A DNA stretch of 64,000 nt from Candidatus Fibrimonadaceae bacterium (GTDB taxonomy: Bacteria > Fibrobacterota > Fibrobacteria > Fibrobacterales > Fibrobacteraceae), in NCBI GenBank assembly GCA_031281345.1, contig JAITFN010000025.1, positions 1-64,000 on the forward strand. Direction: 5' to 3'. The first letter of the stretch is position 1; each line of letters begins with the position of its first letter. Below, one piece after another: positions 46,335 through 54,403 of the stretch. The translations under genes and the position numbers were made by a program. The notes under the pieces were generated by a model. It did not search any database. It worked only from the letters and a program-made list of their open reading frames with translations, and was not told the origin of the DNA.

Positions 46335-46366
46335 CGTTGCGTTTTAAGGAACGTTAAAACGCAACG
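46335..46366. repeat. Hairpin 2 of a related pair upstream of the pilin gene
   Basis: CGTTGCGTTTTAA pairs perfectly with TTAAAACGCAACG (13 bp, loop GGAACG). It ends 54 nt before the pilin ATG, so it may lie in the 5' leader and stabilise or regulate that mRNA. Confidence 0.6.
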
Positions 46367-46420
46367 CGGGAATGCCGAAAACCGTGGAAAAGAGTAGGCT
46401 CGTTCAATATGGAGGACTTT

Positions 46421-46954
46421 ATGTCTACTCAAAAATTCAAAAAAGGGTTCACCCTTATCGAGCTGATGGTTGTTATTGTGATCATCGGTATTCTCGCCGC
46501 AATAGCCATTCCAAAGCTGTTCGGTATGACTGCAAAAGCAAAAGCACAAGAGATACCAGGTGCAGCTGGCACTTGGCTTAAACTTCAGCAAGCAGCAATC
46601 GCAGAAATCGGCGAATATGGTGGCAATCAAAAAATTGCCTATATATTCCCCGGTGCTTCTAAGACGGATGAGGCAAGTCCTTTTACATCTCCGGGTAGCA
46701 AATTTGTATACAAGGTAGATGGTGTGGCACTTAACGCAACAACTAAAGAAAAGGTTACGTGGTCAGCCACGTCAAGTAAGGGGACACTAGGAGATTGCAC
46801 AAAAGATGAAGAAGTTAAATGGGAATTAGAATTGGGTGCATTGGCGACAGCCGGAGGGGATATAACCACTTCTATTGGAACGAACTCCGATTGTGAAGCA
46901 TTGACTCCGCGTTTCCACGAGTTGGGTAATAAGAAAAAAGCAACAGGCTCCTAA
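46421..46954 (+). CDS. Type IV pilin-like (pseudopilin) protein
   Basis: 177 residues from the ATG at 46421, which has a strong GGAGG site 5 nt upstream. The class III signal is short and basic (MSTQKFKKG), with prepilin cleavage after Gly 9 and the conserved +5 Glu in FTLIELMVVIVIIGILAAIA. The globular part has two cysteines (GDCTKD; NSDCEALT), probably a disulphide. The length and single gene suit a major pilin or type II secretion pseudopilin; no assembly genes are nearby. Confidence 0.88.
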   Translation: MSTQKFKKGFTLIELMVVIVIIGILAAIAIPKLFGMTAKAKAQEIPGAAGTWLKLQQAAIAEIGEYGGNQKIAYIFPGASKTDEASPFTSPGSKFVYKVDGVALNATTKEKVTWSATSSKGTLGDCTKDEEVKWELELGALATAGGDITTSIGTNSDCEALTPRFHELGNKKKATGS

Positions 46955-46964
46955 ACAATCATTC

Positions 46965-46986
46965 GCTGCCCCCCTTTGGGGGTGGC
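46965..46986 (+). terminator. G/C hairpin after the pilin gene
   Basis: CCCCC-TTT-GGGGG (46970-46982) in the 49-nt gap between the pilin stop and the next ATG. There is no T run after it, so it may reduce read-through or protect the pilin mRNA 3' end. Confidence 0.45.
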
Positions 46987-47003
46987 ATTAAAGAGAAAAT
47001 ATT

Positions 47004-47459
47004 ATGGGTGATATTTATGTTTTATACGGAGAAGGTAATTGTGGTAAATCTTCCACGATAAAGGAAGTATATAGGATATTGAGCCTAAAATACCCAAATT
47101 GTAGAAACAAGAATATTCTTGAGCCAGATGCTTATGATATTCTAAGAGTTGAAATGTACAATATCAAGGATTTCTCAATTGGTATAAGAAGTGAAGGAGA
47201 TAGTAAAAAGAAGCTCAAAGAAACACTAGAATACTTTGCACTTCATAAATGTAAAATAATTTTTTGTGCAGAAAGCATAGGGAATATTTCTTCTAACTCG
47301 AAAAAGACAAAAGTTGAAGAGTGGGTTGAAAAATGGAATGCGAATCATAAAGATTTACAATATAAAATAACGCCTTTTTTCCAACAAAAATCTAAAAATG
47401 GTCAAGCAATAAAAAATTGGAGAAAAGCAAAAAAAATGATTAATGCGGCGGGGTTATGA
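47004..47459 (+). CDS. Small P-loop NTPase-like protein, unknown
   Basis: 151 residues. Residues 1-20 read as a strand plus Walker A loop (IYVLYGEGNCGKSSTIK, GEGNCGKSS at 9-17). A later hydrophobic strand (CKIIFCAESIGN) could hold the Walker B region, but no clear Asp follows. The C-terminus is basic. I do not recognise the family; it could bind nucleotides. Codons are AT-rich and differ from the neighbours, suggesting recent gain. It lies between a pilin and a structured non-coding region. Confidence 0.65.
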   Translation: MGDIYVLYGEGNCGKSSTIKEVYRILSLKYPNCRNKNILEPDAYDILRVEMYNIKDFSIGIRSEGDSKKKLKETLEYFALHKCKIIFCAESIGNISSNSKKTKVEEWVEKWNANHKDLQYKITPFFQQKSKNGQAIKNWRKAKKMINAAGL

Positions 47460-47508
47460 AAACTATGTAGCAAGAAAAAAAAGACCAAGTCAGATTTAGC
47501 TTCGCACC

Positions 47509-47664
47509 CAATGGTTTCCTTATTACTCCATTGCCAATGCCTAGCCAAAGCTGCTTGGTGTCCCTGCGCAAGCAGGGATGCAACTCGACCTGCCTTTAGC
47601 CCAATATGTTAACACCTTGTGCGGTTCTACTGTGCAAGCGTTGGGGACTGGCGGGTCGGGTTGC
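47509..47664. ncRNA. Candidate structured RNA or DNA element
   Basis: A GC-richer stretch without a convincing gene in an AT-rich gap (47460-47798) folds into consecutive stems: CAATGG/CCATTG (47509-47514 with 47528-47533), a weak GCCAA/TTGGT, CCCTGC-GCAA-GCAGGG (47562-47577, GNRA-type loop), and a long hairpin at 47580-47664. The long one has a 15-bp base (GCAACTCGACCTGCC with GGCGGGTCGGGTTGC, two G-U), CCCAA/TTGGG, and a 10-bp tip (CTTGTGCGGT with ACTGTGCAAG). Strand is unresolved: the G-U pairs form only if the plus strand is the RNA. Alternatives: a folded recombination site, or a mobile-element end. Confidence 0.4.
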
Positions 47665-47683
47665 CAAAATTGTCCAAAATCTG

Positions 47684-47716
47684 TTTAAACACTGTCTAAA
47701 CACTTTCTTGACACTT
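47684..47716. repeat. Three 11-bp tandem repeats with ACACT cores
   Basis: TTTAAACACTG, TCTAAACACTT, TCTTGACACTT. Inverse copies of the core (AAGTGT) occur at 48154-48196, so together they could be inverted multiple terminal repeats. Confidence 0.5.
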
Positions 47717-47798
47717 TAAAACCGCAGTAGCAAGCCAAATTTGCAGTTTTTGTGAGTGGCATAGTTGTTGCATTTGCTATATTATAAATGAGGCAAAT

Positions 47799-47960
47799 AT
47801 GGCAAGACCGATTAAAGAAACGCCTACAATAAAAGGCAAAGATTCTATACGCTTCCAAAAGGAGATGGATAATTTGGTTCCAGCATCCGCAGAGGAAAAA
47901 GAAAGAATGAAGCGTTCTTATGAATTTATGAAAAGCATAGCCACATTTCCAATGCCATGA
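47799..47960 (+). CDS. Small antitoxin-like protein, 53 residues
   Basis: Starts MARPIKETPTIKGKDSIRFQ and ends YEFMKSIATFPMP. This pattern (RPIKETP, then a charged helix and a KSI-TF end) is that of small proteins often found with toxin-like partners such as GNAT or PIN genes; none follows here. AGGCAAAT precedes the ATG. It was either left over after a partner was lost or is carried by the repeat-flanked segment around it. Confidence 0.6.
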   Translation: MARPIKETPTIKGKDSIRFQKEMDNLVPASAEEKERMKRSYEFMKSIATFPMP

Positions 47961-48058
47961 CCATAAAAATAATGATAAAAATGATTCCACAAGGATAATG
48001 TATTTAGACTTAAAAGCTTATTGATTTTAGGGCTTATTTCAGCAACTCCTCTTTTATC

Positions 48059-48125
48059 GGGGCGAAAAGTAAAATGAAAAAGGGGCGAAAAGTAAAATGA
48101 AAAGCGGGCGAAAAGTAAAATAGAA
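48059..48125. repeat. Three direct repeats of GGGGCGAAAAGTAAAAT type
   Basis: Copies begin at 48059, 48082 and 48106, 23-24 nt apart; the third has AGAA in place of GAAAA. Such iterated ends occur in IS21-family insertion sequences, but no transposase is present. Copy number and spacing are too low for CRISPR. Confidence 0.6.
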
Positions 48126-48153
48126 GGGAAAACAACCAAAAGTCCCTTGTAAA

Positions 48154-48196
48154 AGTGTAGAGACATTACACTAAGTCCCCCGACAAAGTGTAAAAT
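48154..48196. repeat. AGTGTA/TACACT inverted repeat plus a third copy
   Basis: AGTGTA (48154-48159) and TACACT (48167-48172) form a small inverted repeat, and AAAGTGTAAAA follows just before the promoter of the 48214 gene. The cores are inverse to the repeats at 47684-47716. Confidence 0.45.
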
Positions 48197-48199
48197 TTC

Positions 48200-48205
48200 T
48201 ATATT
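48200..48205 (+). promoter_or_regulatory. Putative -10 element of the DUF3450-like gene
   Basis: TTTC-TATATT, 8 nt before the ATG at 48214. Confidence 0.55.
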
Positions 48206-48213
48206 ACTCCACA

Positions 48214-49038
48214 ATGAAAAAATTGCTCCCAATTATACTCCTGCTTATCCCCGCAGCTTTTGCCGCAGACGAATTTGAACAGCAAAAAGCCGCTTTGCTT
48301 GCGGAAAAGCAGAATATTCAAAATGATATTAAAAAAATAAATGCCCAAATAACCCAAACAGATTCGCTTTCAAAGTCGGAGCAGAAATTTGGCAAAGACC
48401 AGCAGACTAGGCAAAAAACAGACCTTGATCGCAGGCAAGGGGAAATTGAGGAATTAAAACTGAAATTGTCAGAATTGAATGCTGAAATGCAAAAGGAAAA
48501 GAATTCGGTATCTATTGCGCAAACGCAAATTGAAAACGTGAACGCAACACGTAAAGCATTGGGTGCGCAGCTCGCTGGGCATTGCCGGCAGTTGGAGAAT
48601 TTCATAAAAACCAGCTTGCCCTGGGACACGGAAATTAGGCTTGAAAGGACATCTGCACTTTGTTCGGATTTGGAAAGCGGTGCGGCAGCCGTAGAGGAAG
48701 GCTTCTCGCGTTTGCGTGCCATTTATGCAGAGGAAATCCGCCTTGGCGATGAAGTGCAAATCAGCAATCGCACCATAGTTCGCAACAATGGCGAAATGGT
48801 AAATGCAAATGTTTTGCGTATTGGCAACCAGTGGATTGTCTATCAAGATGAGGCGGGTCTTCTCTTTGGGATTATGGGCAAAAAAATAAACGAAAACGGC
48901 ATCTACGAATACAAATGGAAAGAAAATCTCTCTTTTGAAGAACGCCAAGCCGTAAAAACCGCCATTGACGTAAAACTCTCCCGCAAACCACCCCAATTGG
49001 TAAAATTGCCGCTTTCGTTTACTATATTAACCCCATGA
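48214..49038 (+). CDS. Periplasmic coiled-coil protein, DUF3450-like
   Basis: 274 residues. Signal peptide (LLPIILLLIPAAFA-AD). Residues 20-115 are a long coiled coil (AALLAEKQNIQNDIKKINAQ onward). The C-terminal domain has VNANVLRIGNQWIVYQDEAG, which recalls the DUF3450 core found beside TonB2-type ExbB/ExbD systems. A minimal exbB-exbD pair lies 33 kb away. The stop overlaps the malQ ATG (ATGA). Family assignment is by eye. Confidence 0.6.
   Translation: MKKLLPIILLLIPAAFAADEFEQQKAALLAEKQNIQNDIKKINAQITQTDSLSKSEQKFGKDQQTRQKTDLDRRQGEIEELKLKLSELNAEMQKEKNSVSIAQTQIENVNATRKALGAQLAGHCRQLENFIKTSLPWDTEIRLERTSALCSDLESGAAAVEEGFSRLRAIYAEEIRLGDEVQISNRTIVRNNGEMVNANVLRIGNQWIVYQDEAGLLFGIMGKKINENGIYEYKWKENLSFEERQAVKTAIDVKLSRKPPQLVKLPLSFTILTP
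49023..49028 (+). promoter_or_regulatory. Putative internal -10 element of malQ
   Basis: TTTAC-TATATT ends 6 nt before the malQ ATG and lies in the last codons of the DUF3450-like gene, so malQ may have its own leaderless transcript besides read-through. Confidence 0.45.
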
Positions 49039-50969
49039 ATTACGGTAAAATTTCATCTTATCAAACGGGCGTTGTGGTTCCTTTGTTTTCTCTGCTTTCA
49101 AAAGATAGCGTTGGCATTGGCGAGTTTTTAGACCTTATCCCTTTTGGGAAATGGGCAAAAAAATGTGGGCTGGATTTAATTCAGCTTTTGCCAGTAAACG
49201 ACACAGGCGAGGAATCAAGCCCTTATAGCGCAAGAAGCGCATTCGCTCTTAACCCCGTATATATACGCCTGCAAGAAGTGGAAGGCGCACACGAGATTTT
49301 AGGTGAAGAACCGGATAAACACAATAAAAAGTTTATGAAACATCCACGCATTCCTTATGTGGAAGTGGTTCGCTACAAACGCCACGCCCTGCGTGAGATT
49401 TTCAACAAAAGAAGGCACGAAATTCTGGGAAATGAGCATTTCACAAAATGGCTGGAGCAAAACGAATGGGTTAACTCTTATGCCGTATTTTGTGCCCTCA
49501 AAGCCGAAAACCACGAGGCTTCGTGGAAACATTGGGAAAAAAAGGAAAAACCAAAAGCAAGCGATGTTATGTTTCAAAAATGGATGCAGTGGGTTGCAGA
49601 AGAACAATTCTTGAAAGCCGTTTCGGAGCTCAACAAACTGGGCATTCGCTTAAAAGGCGATATTCCCATTTTAATAAACGAAGATAGTGCGGATGCTTGG
49701 CATTACCCGCAGTTTTTCAGCTTGGACAACCGTGCCGGAGCCCCACCCGATATGTTCTGCTACAGTGGGCAAAACTGGGCATTCCCAACTTACAAATGGG
49801 ATAACCTTGAAAGGGAAAATTTTAGCTGGTGGCGCGACAGGATTAAGCACGCCGCAAAATTTTACCACGCATACCGCATAGACCACGTTCTTGGATTTTT
49901 CAGAATATGGGTGGTGCCAGAACAAGAATACACCGGAATTTTGGGGCATTTTGTCCCGTCCATTCCAATTTATATGAACGAACTTGCGCAAGCTGGCATT
50001 CCAAGGGAAACCGTGCATTATTTAACCAACCCGAATTTTGGAGACGAGCAACTTCAAAGCAGATTTGGCCCTGCTACAGATATGGCAAAGCAAAAATATT
50101 TTGAGCCTTTGCAGGGTTCTTATGGCCGCTATATTTTGAGAAATGAATACCACTCCGAGCGTTCAATTATGGCTTTGGATGAAGATCAGCACATTAAGGA
50201 TGCCCTGCTGAATGTCTATTGGGACAGAGTATTTACGCCTAGCAGTGGCGAAGAGGTACTTCACCCATATTGGTATTGGTATAACTCCTCTGTGTTGCTC
50301 ACCTTGCCCGAACACGAAAGAAACACCATTAAAAACGTAATGAAGCACAACGAGGAAATTCAAGAAGACTTGTGGGGAAAAAACGGTCACAAACTTTTGG
50401 AAGTACTATCCAAAGAAGCCGATATGCTCGTGTGCGCAGAAGATTTGGGCGCAGTGCCGAACTGCGTTCCGGGTGTTTTGGAAAGCCTTGGCATTTTGGC
50501 GCTCAGGGTTGAGCGCTGGCACCGCGACTGGAAGCAAGCTGGGCAACCATACATACCGCTTTCTCAGTATCCCAGACTATCTGTTTGCACAACCAGCAAC
50601 CACGATTCTTCCACTCTACTAGGGCTTTGGACAGAGCACGATTTTGACAAGGATTTTTACTGGAAGCATATTGGAGGGGACGGTTCTGCGCCTGCGGTTT
50701 TGAATGCTGGGCACGTGAACATCATAATTAAAAACTTGTTCCACTCAAATAGCCTTGTTGCAATTTTGCCTCTACAAGATTTTATGGCACTATCTCAAAA
50801 ATTCATTCCGCAAAACCCAGAAATAGATAGGGTGAATGTCCCCGGCACCATAGGCCCTCAAAACTGGAGCTGGAGAATGTCCTGCCATTTGGAAGATTTG
50901 CTAAAAGAGAACGAGCTTAACCACGAAATTTCAAACTTGGTTGAATTTAGAAGAAACAGAACGTTGTAA
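49035..50969 (+). CDS. malQ: 4-alpha-glucanotransferase (amylomaltase, GH77)
   Basis: Transfers alpha-1,4-glucan segments in maltodextrin or glycogen metabolism; 644 residues, cytoplasmic. YRIDHVLGFFRIW holds the catalytic Asp nucleophile, LVCAEDLGAVPNCV the acid-base Glu region, and SNHDSSTLLGLW the third carboxylate. Typical segments GEESSPYSARSAFALNP and LPVNDTGEES are present. It overlaps the preceding gene by 4 nt. Confidence 0.95.
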   Translation: MNYGKISSYQTGVVVPLFSLLSKDSVGIGEFLDLIPFGKWAKKCGLDLIQLLPVNDTGEESSPYSARSAFALNPVYIRLQEVEGAHEILGEEPDKHNKKFMKHPRIPYVEVVRYKRHALREIFNKRRHEILGNEHFTKWLEQNEWVNSYAVFCALKAENHEASWKHWEKKEKPKASDVMFQKWMQWVAEEQFLKAVSELNKLGIRLKGDIPILINEDSADAWHYPQFFSLDNRAGAPPDMFCYSGQNWAFPTYKWDNLERENFSWWRDRIKHAAKFYHAYRIDHVLGFFRIWVVPEQEYTGILGHFVPSIPIYMNELAQAGIPRETVHYLTNPNFGDEQLQSRFGPATDMAKQKYFEPLQGSYGRYILRNEYHSERSIMALDEDQHIKDALLNVYWDRVFTPSSGEEVLHPYWYWYNSSVLLTLPEHERNTIKNVMKHNEEIQEDLWGKNGHKLLEVLSKEADMLVCAEDLGAVPNCVPGVLESLGILALRVERWHRDWKQAGQPYIPLSQYPRLSVCTTSNHDSSTLLGLWTEHDFDKDFYWKHIGGDGSAPAVLNAGHVNIIIKNLFHSNSLVAILPLQDFMALSQKFIPQNPEIDRVNVPGTIGPQNWSWRMSCHLEDLLKENELNHEISNLVEFRRNRTL

Positions 50970-51027
50970 ATTATCACGCCATAAATGTGAAAAACACTTC
51001 ATTATTTTCTACTTTAAACCATATAAC

Positions 51028-51777
51028 ATGAAACGTTTTCTTGTATATTTAAATCGTAGTCCGATACTTTTTGCCGTTGTTTTTTGGGTGTTTGCTATGC
51101 TTTTTCTTGCCATTTTGGCAAATTGGGTTATTATGCCTGCTATGTCTGGGCAGTCTGCAAAAACAATGCCTGTGCCAAATGTGGTGGATTTGCCAGCAGA
51201 CGAAGCCGAAGCTGCTTTGCGGAGTGCGGGTTTAAATGTCAAGTGGGCAAAAGATGGCAGGTATAGCGGAGAAATAGAAGCAAACCACGTACTGCTTCAA
51301 ATGCCTGCTGCTGGCAGAACGGTGAAGAGAAATAGAACCATTCTTTTAACTCTTTCAAAAGGTAGGCAAGAAGTTGTTATTCCAGATTTGCGTGGTGCAA
51401 GCCAAAGGCAGGCAGAAATTTCACTGCAAAGGCTTGAGCTTTTGCTAGGTTCCAGAATAGAAGGAGCACATTCAGAAATTCCAAGAGGTGTGGTTATTCG
51501 CACAGAGCCAGAAGCTGGCAAATATGTGCGCATAGGTTCCAAAGTAAATATCGTTATATCTTCGGGCAATAGCTCTGGGAAAATTTTGCTGCCTAATTTG
51601 CGGCAAATGTCGCTTTCCAGAGCACAGGAGATTATAGATTCATTGGGTTTCAAAGTCGGAGGCATAATAACCATTCAGTTAGAAGACAAATTGCCAAATA
51701 CTGTTTTGGAACTAAACCCAAAGCCAGGTGAATATTTGGAAGCAGGCACATCAATAGATTTAACGGTAGCGGAGTGA
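51028..51777 (+). CDS. Membrane-anchored protein with three PASTA domains
   Basis: 249 residues from the ATG at 51028; an in-frame start at 50941 would add residues before the membrane helix and is less likely. One N-terminal helix (ILFAVVFWVFAMLFLAILAN), then three PASTA repeats starting near VPNVVDLPADEAEAALRSAG, VIPDLRGASQRQAEISLQRL and LLPNLRQMSLSRAQEIIDSL. PASTA domains bind peptidoglycan fragments or beta-lactam-like ligands; no kinase or transpeptidase domain is attached. It overlaps no gene, but the next frame begins 2 nt after its stop. Confidence 0.88.
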   Translation: MKRFLVYLNRSPILFAVVFWVFAMLFLAILANWVIMPAMSGQSAKTMPVPNVVDLPADEAEAALRSAGLNVKWAKDGRYSGEIEANHVLLQMPAAGRTVKRNRTILLTLSKGRQEVVIPDLRGASQRQAEISLQRLELLLGSRIEGAHSEIPRGVVIRTEPEAGKYVRIGSKVNIVISSGNSSGKILLPNLRQMSLSRAQEIIDSLGFKVGGIITIQLEDKLPNTVLELNPKPGEYLEAGTSIDLTVAE

Positions 51778-51779
51778 GA

Positions 51780-53000
51780 ATGAAAAATAATAAATTTAGG
51801 TATGGAGTATGGGGTTTAGGGTTTGGGATTTTAATAATGATAATCTCTTGCTCAAGTAGCCCAAAGCCAGATGTGTCTGCTTCTGCTGCAAACGCGGAAC
51901 CAAAAATCAATATGGCGGCAGAGCTTGCAAAAATAGACACAATGCTAAAAGCAGATACTCCAAGCGCGGTTGTGGCGCACGAATCTTATTTGCGTGCTTT
52001 GGATATGATGGAAGACGGTAAAATTATTTTTGCGGAACTTTTCTACAAAAGAGCGCTTGCAAATGAACCAACGAGCCATTTTTTGCTAGACGAACTCATT
52101 AAAATTTTATTAAAACAAAACAAGTCTGGCGAAGCGTTCCCTCTGCTTAAATTAGCTGTGCAAAGCCCAAAAGCAACAGGAGACAATTTTCTTTTTTTAG
52201 CTAGGCTTTACAGAGAAAATGGAACCTTAGATAGCGCGGCACTTTACTATAAAAAAGCATCAGATAAGATAAGCGGGAATTTGGGTGTTCTTTATGAGTA
52301 TGCTCAGTTGCTGGAGCTTGTGCAAAATTATCCTGAACTTAAAAGGATTTACGATATTCTGCTTCCAGAATTGGATTATCCACCGCGTCTTTTGGAAAAA
52401 CAGCTTTTTCTCTACGATAAAACAGGTGCCTCTGATTCCGCAACTGCTGTATTGCTAGGCGAGGCTTTCAGGGCAAACGGAATACAATATGCCGAATACG
52501 GTTTTCTCCAAGCAGAAATTCTATCTAATTTAAAAAAATACCACGATGCAAATGAGGTTTTATTAACCTTATTTTATATGCATCCTTCAAAGGAATTCAC
52601 TTCTAAAATAGCACTTAGAATAGCGAACAATTACGAAATGATGGATAGCATAACCGTTGCCATTATATGGCTTGAACAGCTTTTGACAACTGAGCCGGAA
52701 AACCATATCGCTTTGAATAATTTGGGCTATATGCTTATTGACCACGATAAAGATGTGAACAAAGGTTTGTCCCTTGTGGAAAAAGCACTCCATTTTATGC
52801 CAGAAGAATCTTCATATTTAGACTCAAAGGCTTGGGGGCTTTACAAAGTAGGTAAATACGAAGAAGCCCTGAAAATACTTGAAAAATTAGAAGCCTCAGG
52901 AATGAAGGCAAACGAATTATGGCTACACCTAGCCAAAGTTTGCGAAGCCTTAAAACTAGACGAAAGAGCAAAAGCTTACAGAGCAAAAATGAAGGAATAA
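51780..53000 (+). CDS. TPR-repeat lipoprotein
   Basis: About 406 residues from the ATG at 51780 (a GTG two codons earlier is possible). Lipobox MIISC. Several TPR-type repeats (LFYKRALANEPTSHFLLDEL; ALYYKKASDKISGNLGVLYE; NHIALNNLGYMLIDHDKD; AWGLYKVGKYEEALKILEKL). It probably scaffolds protein contacts at the periplasmic face of a membrane. Its stop overlaps the next ATG by one base (TAATG). Confidence 0.82.
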   Translation: MKNNKFRYGVWGLGFGILIMIISCSSSPKPDVSASAANAEPKINMAAELAKIDTMLKADTPSAVVAHESYLRALDMMEDGKIIFAELFYKRALANEPTSHFLLDELIKILLKQNKSGEAFPLLKLAVQSPKATGDNFLFLARLYRENGTLDSAALYYKKASDKISGNLGVLYEYAQLLELVQNYPELKRIYDILLPELDYPPRLLEKQLFLYDKTGASDSATAVLLGEAFRANGIQYAEYGFLQAEILSNLKKYHDANEVLLTLFYMHPSKEFTSKIALRIANNYEMMDSITVAIIWLEQLLTTEPENHIALNNLGYMLIDHDKDVNKGLSLVEKALHFMPEESSYLDSKAWGLYKVGKYEEALKILEKLEASGMKANELWLHLAKVCEALKLDERAKAYRAKMKE

Positions 53001-53599
53001 TGAATAATATCTCAAAAATTCTGATAAATTTGTTTGTTCTTACCATTCTGGTTCAAACATTTTCCTGCTCCTCTCGCCCAAAATCTTATTTTGGAGATAA
53101 ACAAATTGCCTTGCCAGATAGCGCAAAAGTCAAAGCGGTTATTGCTGTTTCGCAGGGAAATGTGAAAGAGAAATTGTCTGCGGTTTTGTTTGCCGTTCCA
53201 AATGAGAAATATCGCCTTGAGTTGAGCGGAACTTTGGGGCTTAGTGCGGCAAGCATTCTTTGGAAGCGAGATGGCTGGCGAATTGTTTTTTCGCAAAACG
53301 AGCGCTATATGGAAGGAGAGGGAGATTGCGTTTTTATTCCAATTTATGGCGGAGTTGATATTCACAAATTTTCGCTTTTATTCTTTGGGCAAAAAATAAA
53401 TTCACTGAATTGCGATAATTCAAAACAACCCTCAAACTTGGCATTGGAGTATAGTGATAATTCCGTTTTGGCCTTTTTTGGAAAAGACTCTTTGAAACTG
53501 GAAATAAAAAACATAGACAAAAAAGCCGAGTGGAAAAGTGGCGTTTGGAATTTAAATGTACCAGAAAATTATGTGCGACTTACGGGTTATTTAAAATAA
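53000..53599 (+). CDS. Small lipoprotein, LolB/DUF4292-like
   Basis: 199 residues from the ATG at 53000, chosen for its AAGGAA site and lipobox TFSC (Cys about 22). The mature part is beta-rich (AVIAVSQGNVKEKLSAVLFA; EKYRLELSGTLGLSAASILW), like the half-barrel of LolB/LppX-type lipid or lipoprotein carriers, but the assignment is only structural guesswork. It is coupled to the TPR lipoprotein, so the two may act together in outer-membrane assembly. Confidence 0.6.
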   Translation: MNNISKILINLFVLTILVQTFSCSSRPKSYFGDKQIALPDSAKVKAVIAVSQGNVKEKLSAVLFAVPNEKYRLELSGTLGLSAASILWKRDGWRIVFSQNERYMEGEGDCVFIPIYGGVDIHKFSLLFFGQKINSLNCDNSKQPSNLALEYSDNSVLAFFGKDSLKLEIKNIDKKAEWKSGVWNLNVPENYVRLTGYLK

Positions 53600-54395
53600 A
53601 CCCACCTTTCCCATTGCTCTTAACCTTTCCCCACCCCGGATTTGGAACGTGAATTCCAGCTATTATCCAGCCGTTTTTTTCGGCTTGCTCCATCAAAGAT
53701 TTTCTAGTTTTAACGGATTGCTCTTTATCCATGTCAAAACTTGCGGATTCGGTTGGTTCTGGGAATTGCAAAGCGGCGGCGTGGAGAAAGTCGCCTGCTA
53801 TTAAAAGTTTTTGTTTGCCCGTTCCTATTAAAAAGGCTGTGTGTCCGGGTGTGTGACCTATTGCATTTATGGCTACAATGCCGGGTGCAAGAGTGTCGCC
53901 AAAGTTAAATGTTTTGTAGCGAGAAGCGTAAACATTTGCCAATTTTTTTTGCAAATCGGAGTTTGGGGTTTCTTTTTTTAGCCAATATTCGCTTTCTAGC
54001 TTGGAAATGAACACAGGGGCAGAAAAGTTTGCGGTGCCGTCTTCTTTCAAAAGGCCGGAAATGTGGTCGCTGTGCTCGTGGGTTATGAAAATCACATCTA
54101 TCTTTTTTGTGTCTATGCGTTTGTCTTTAACCGCATTTCCAAAACCAGCATCTATCAAATAGGTTTTTCCGCCGGATTTTACCAAAAACACATTAACCGA
54201 TGCCGGAGTTTTGCCATTTGGCATATAAGCGAGTTTTTGAGCCTCGGTTAATTTGCCACTGAAAAGAGAGGCATCCATTTCCCTTGGCTGGTCGTCTATG
54301 GATGTAACTTCTACGCCACCGTCCAAAACAATGCTTTTTTGCTGCGCAAAACAGAAAGAAGCCAAAAAAAGCATAGAAAAAAGAATTTTGCCCAT
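53580..54395 (-). CDS. Secreted metallo-beta-lactamase-fold hydrolase
   Basis: About 271 residues from the ATG at 54395; an earlier frame start would precede the signal peptide (KILFSMLFLASFCFAQ). The metal motif THEHSDHISG, then GHTPGHTAFLIG and IAGDFLHAA, mark a typical MBL hydrolase. The substrate is open (lactone, ester or beta-lactam). The convergent 3' end overlaps the lipoprotein by 20 nt. Confidence 0.87.
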   Translation of the reverse strand: MGKILFSMLFLASFCFAQQKSIVLDGGVEVTSIDDQPREMDASLFSGKLTEAQKLAYMPNGKTPASVNVFLVKSGGKTYLIDAGFGNAVKDKRIDTKKIDVIFITHEHSDHISGLLKEDGTANFSAPVFISKLESEYWLKKETPNSDLQKKLANVYASRYKTFNFGDTLAPGIVAINAIGHTPGHTAFLIGTGKQKLLIAGDFLHAAALQFPEPTESASFDMDKEQSVKTRKSLMEQAEKNGWIIAGIHVPNPGWGKVKSNGKGGFILNNP

Positions 54396-54403
54396 AATGC
54401 CCC

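Larger units (their letters stand above)
47961..48213. other. Gene-free gap with direct and inverted repeats
   Basis: 253 nt without a supported gene. It holds the 22-24-nt direct repeats (48059-48125), the AGTGTA/TACACT inverted repeat and the promoter of the next gene. Confidence 0.5.

Noticed and set aside
46262-46630. Minus-strand ORF upstream of the pilin
   Set aside because: It covers the hairpins and the antisense of the pilin signal region; no start signal and no family.
47580-47664. Integron attC site
   Set aside because: The long folded hairpin and unpaired bases are suggestive, but no GTTRRRY/RYYYAAC pair sits at the base of the stem and there is no integrase or cassette array in view.
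47460-47700. Protein-coding remnant in the gap
   Set aside because: A plus-strand reading is open for part of the stretch but gives no recognisable sequence, and the base pairing is better explained by structure.
48059-48125. CRISPR array
   Set aside because: Only three copies, with no spacers between them (period 23-24 nt equals the repeat itself), and no cas genes.
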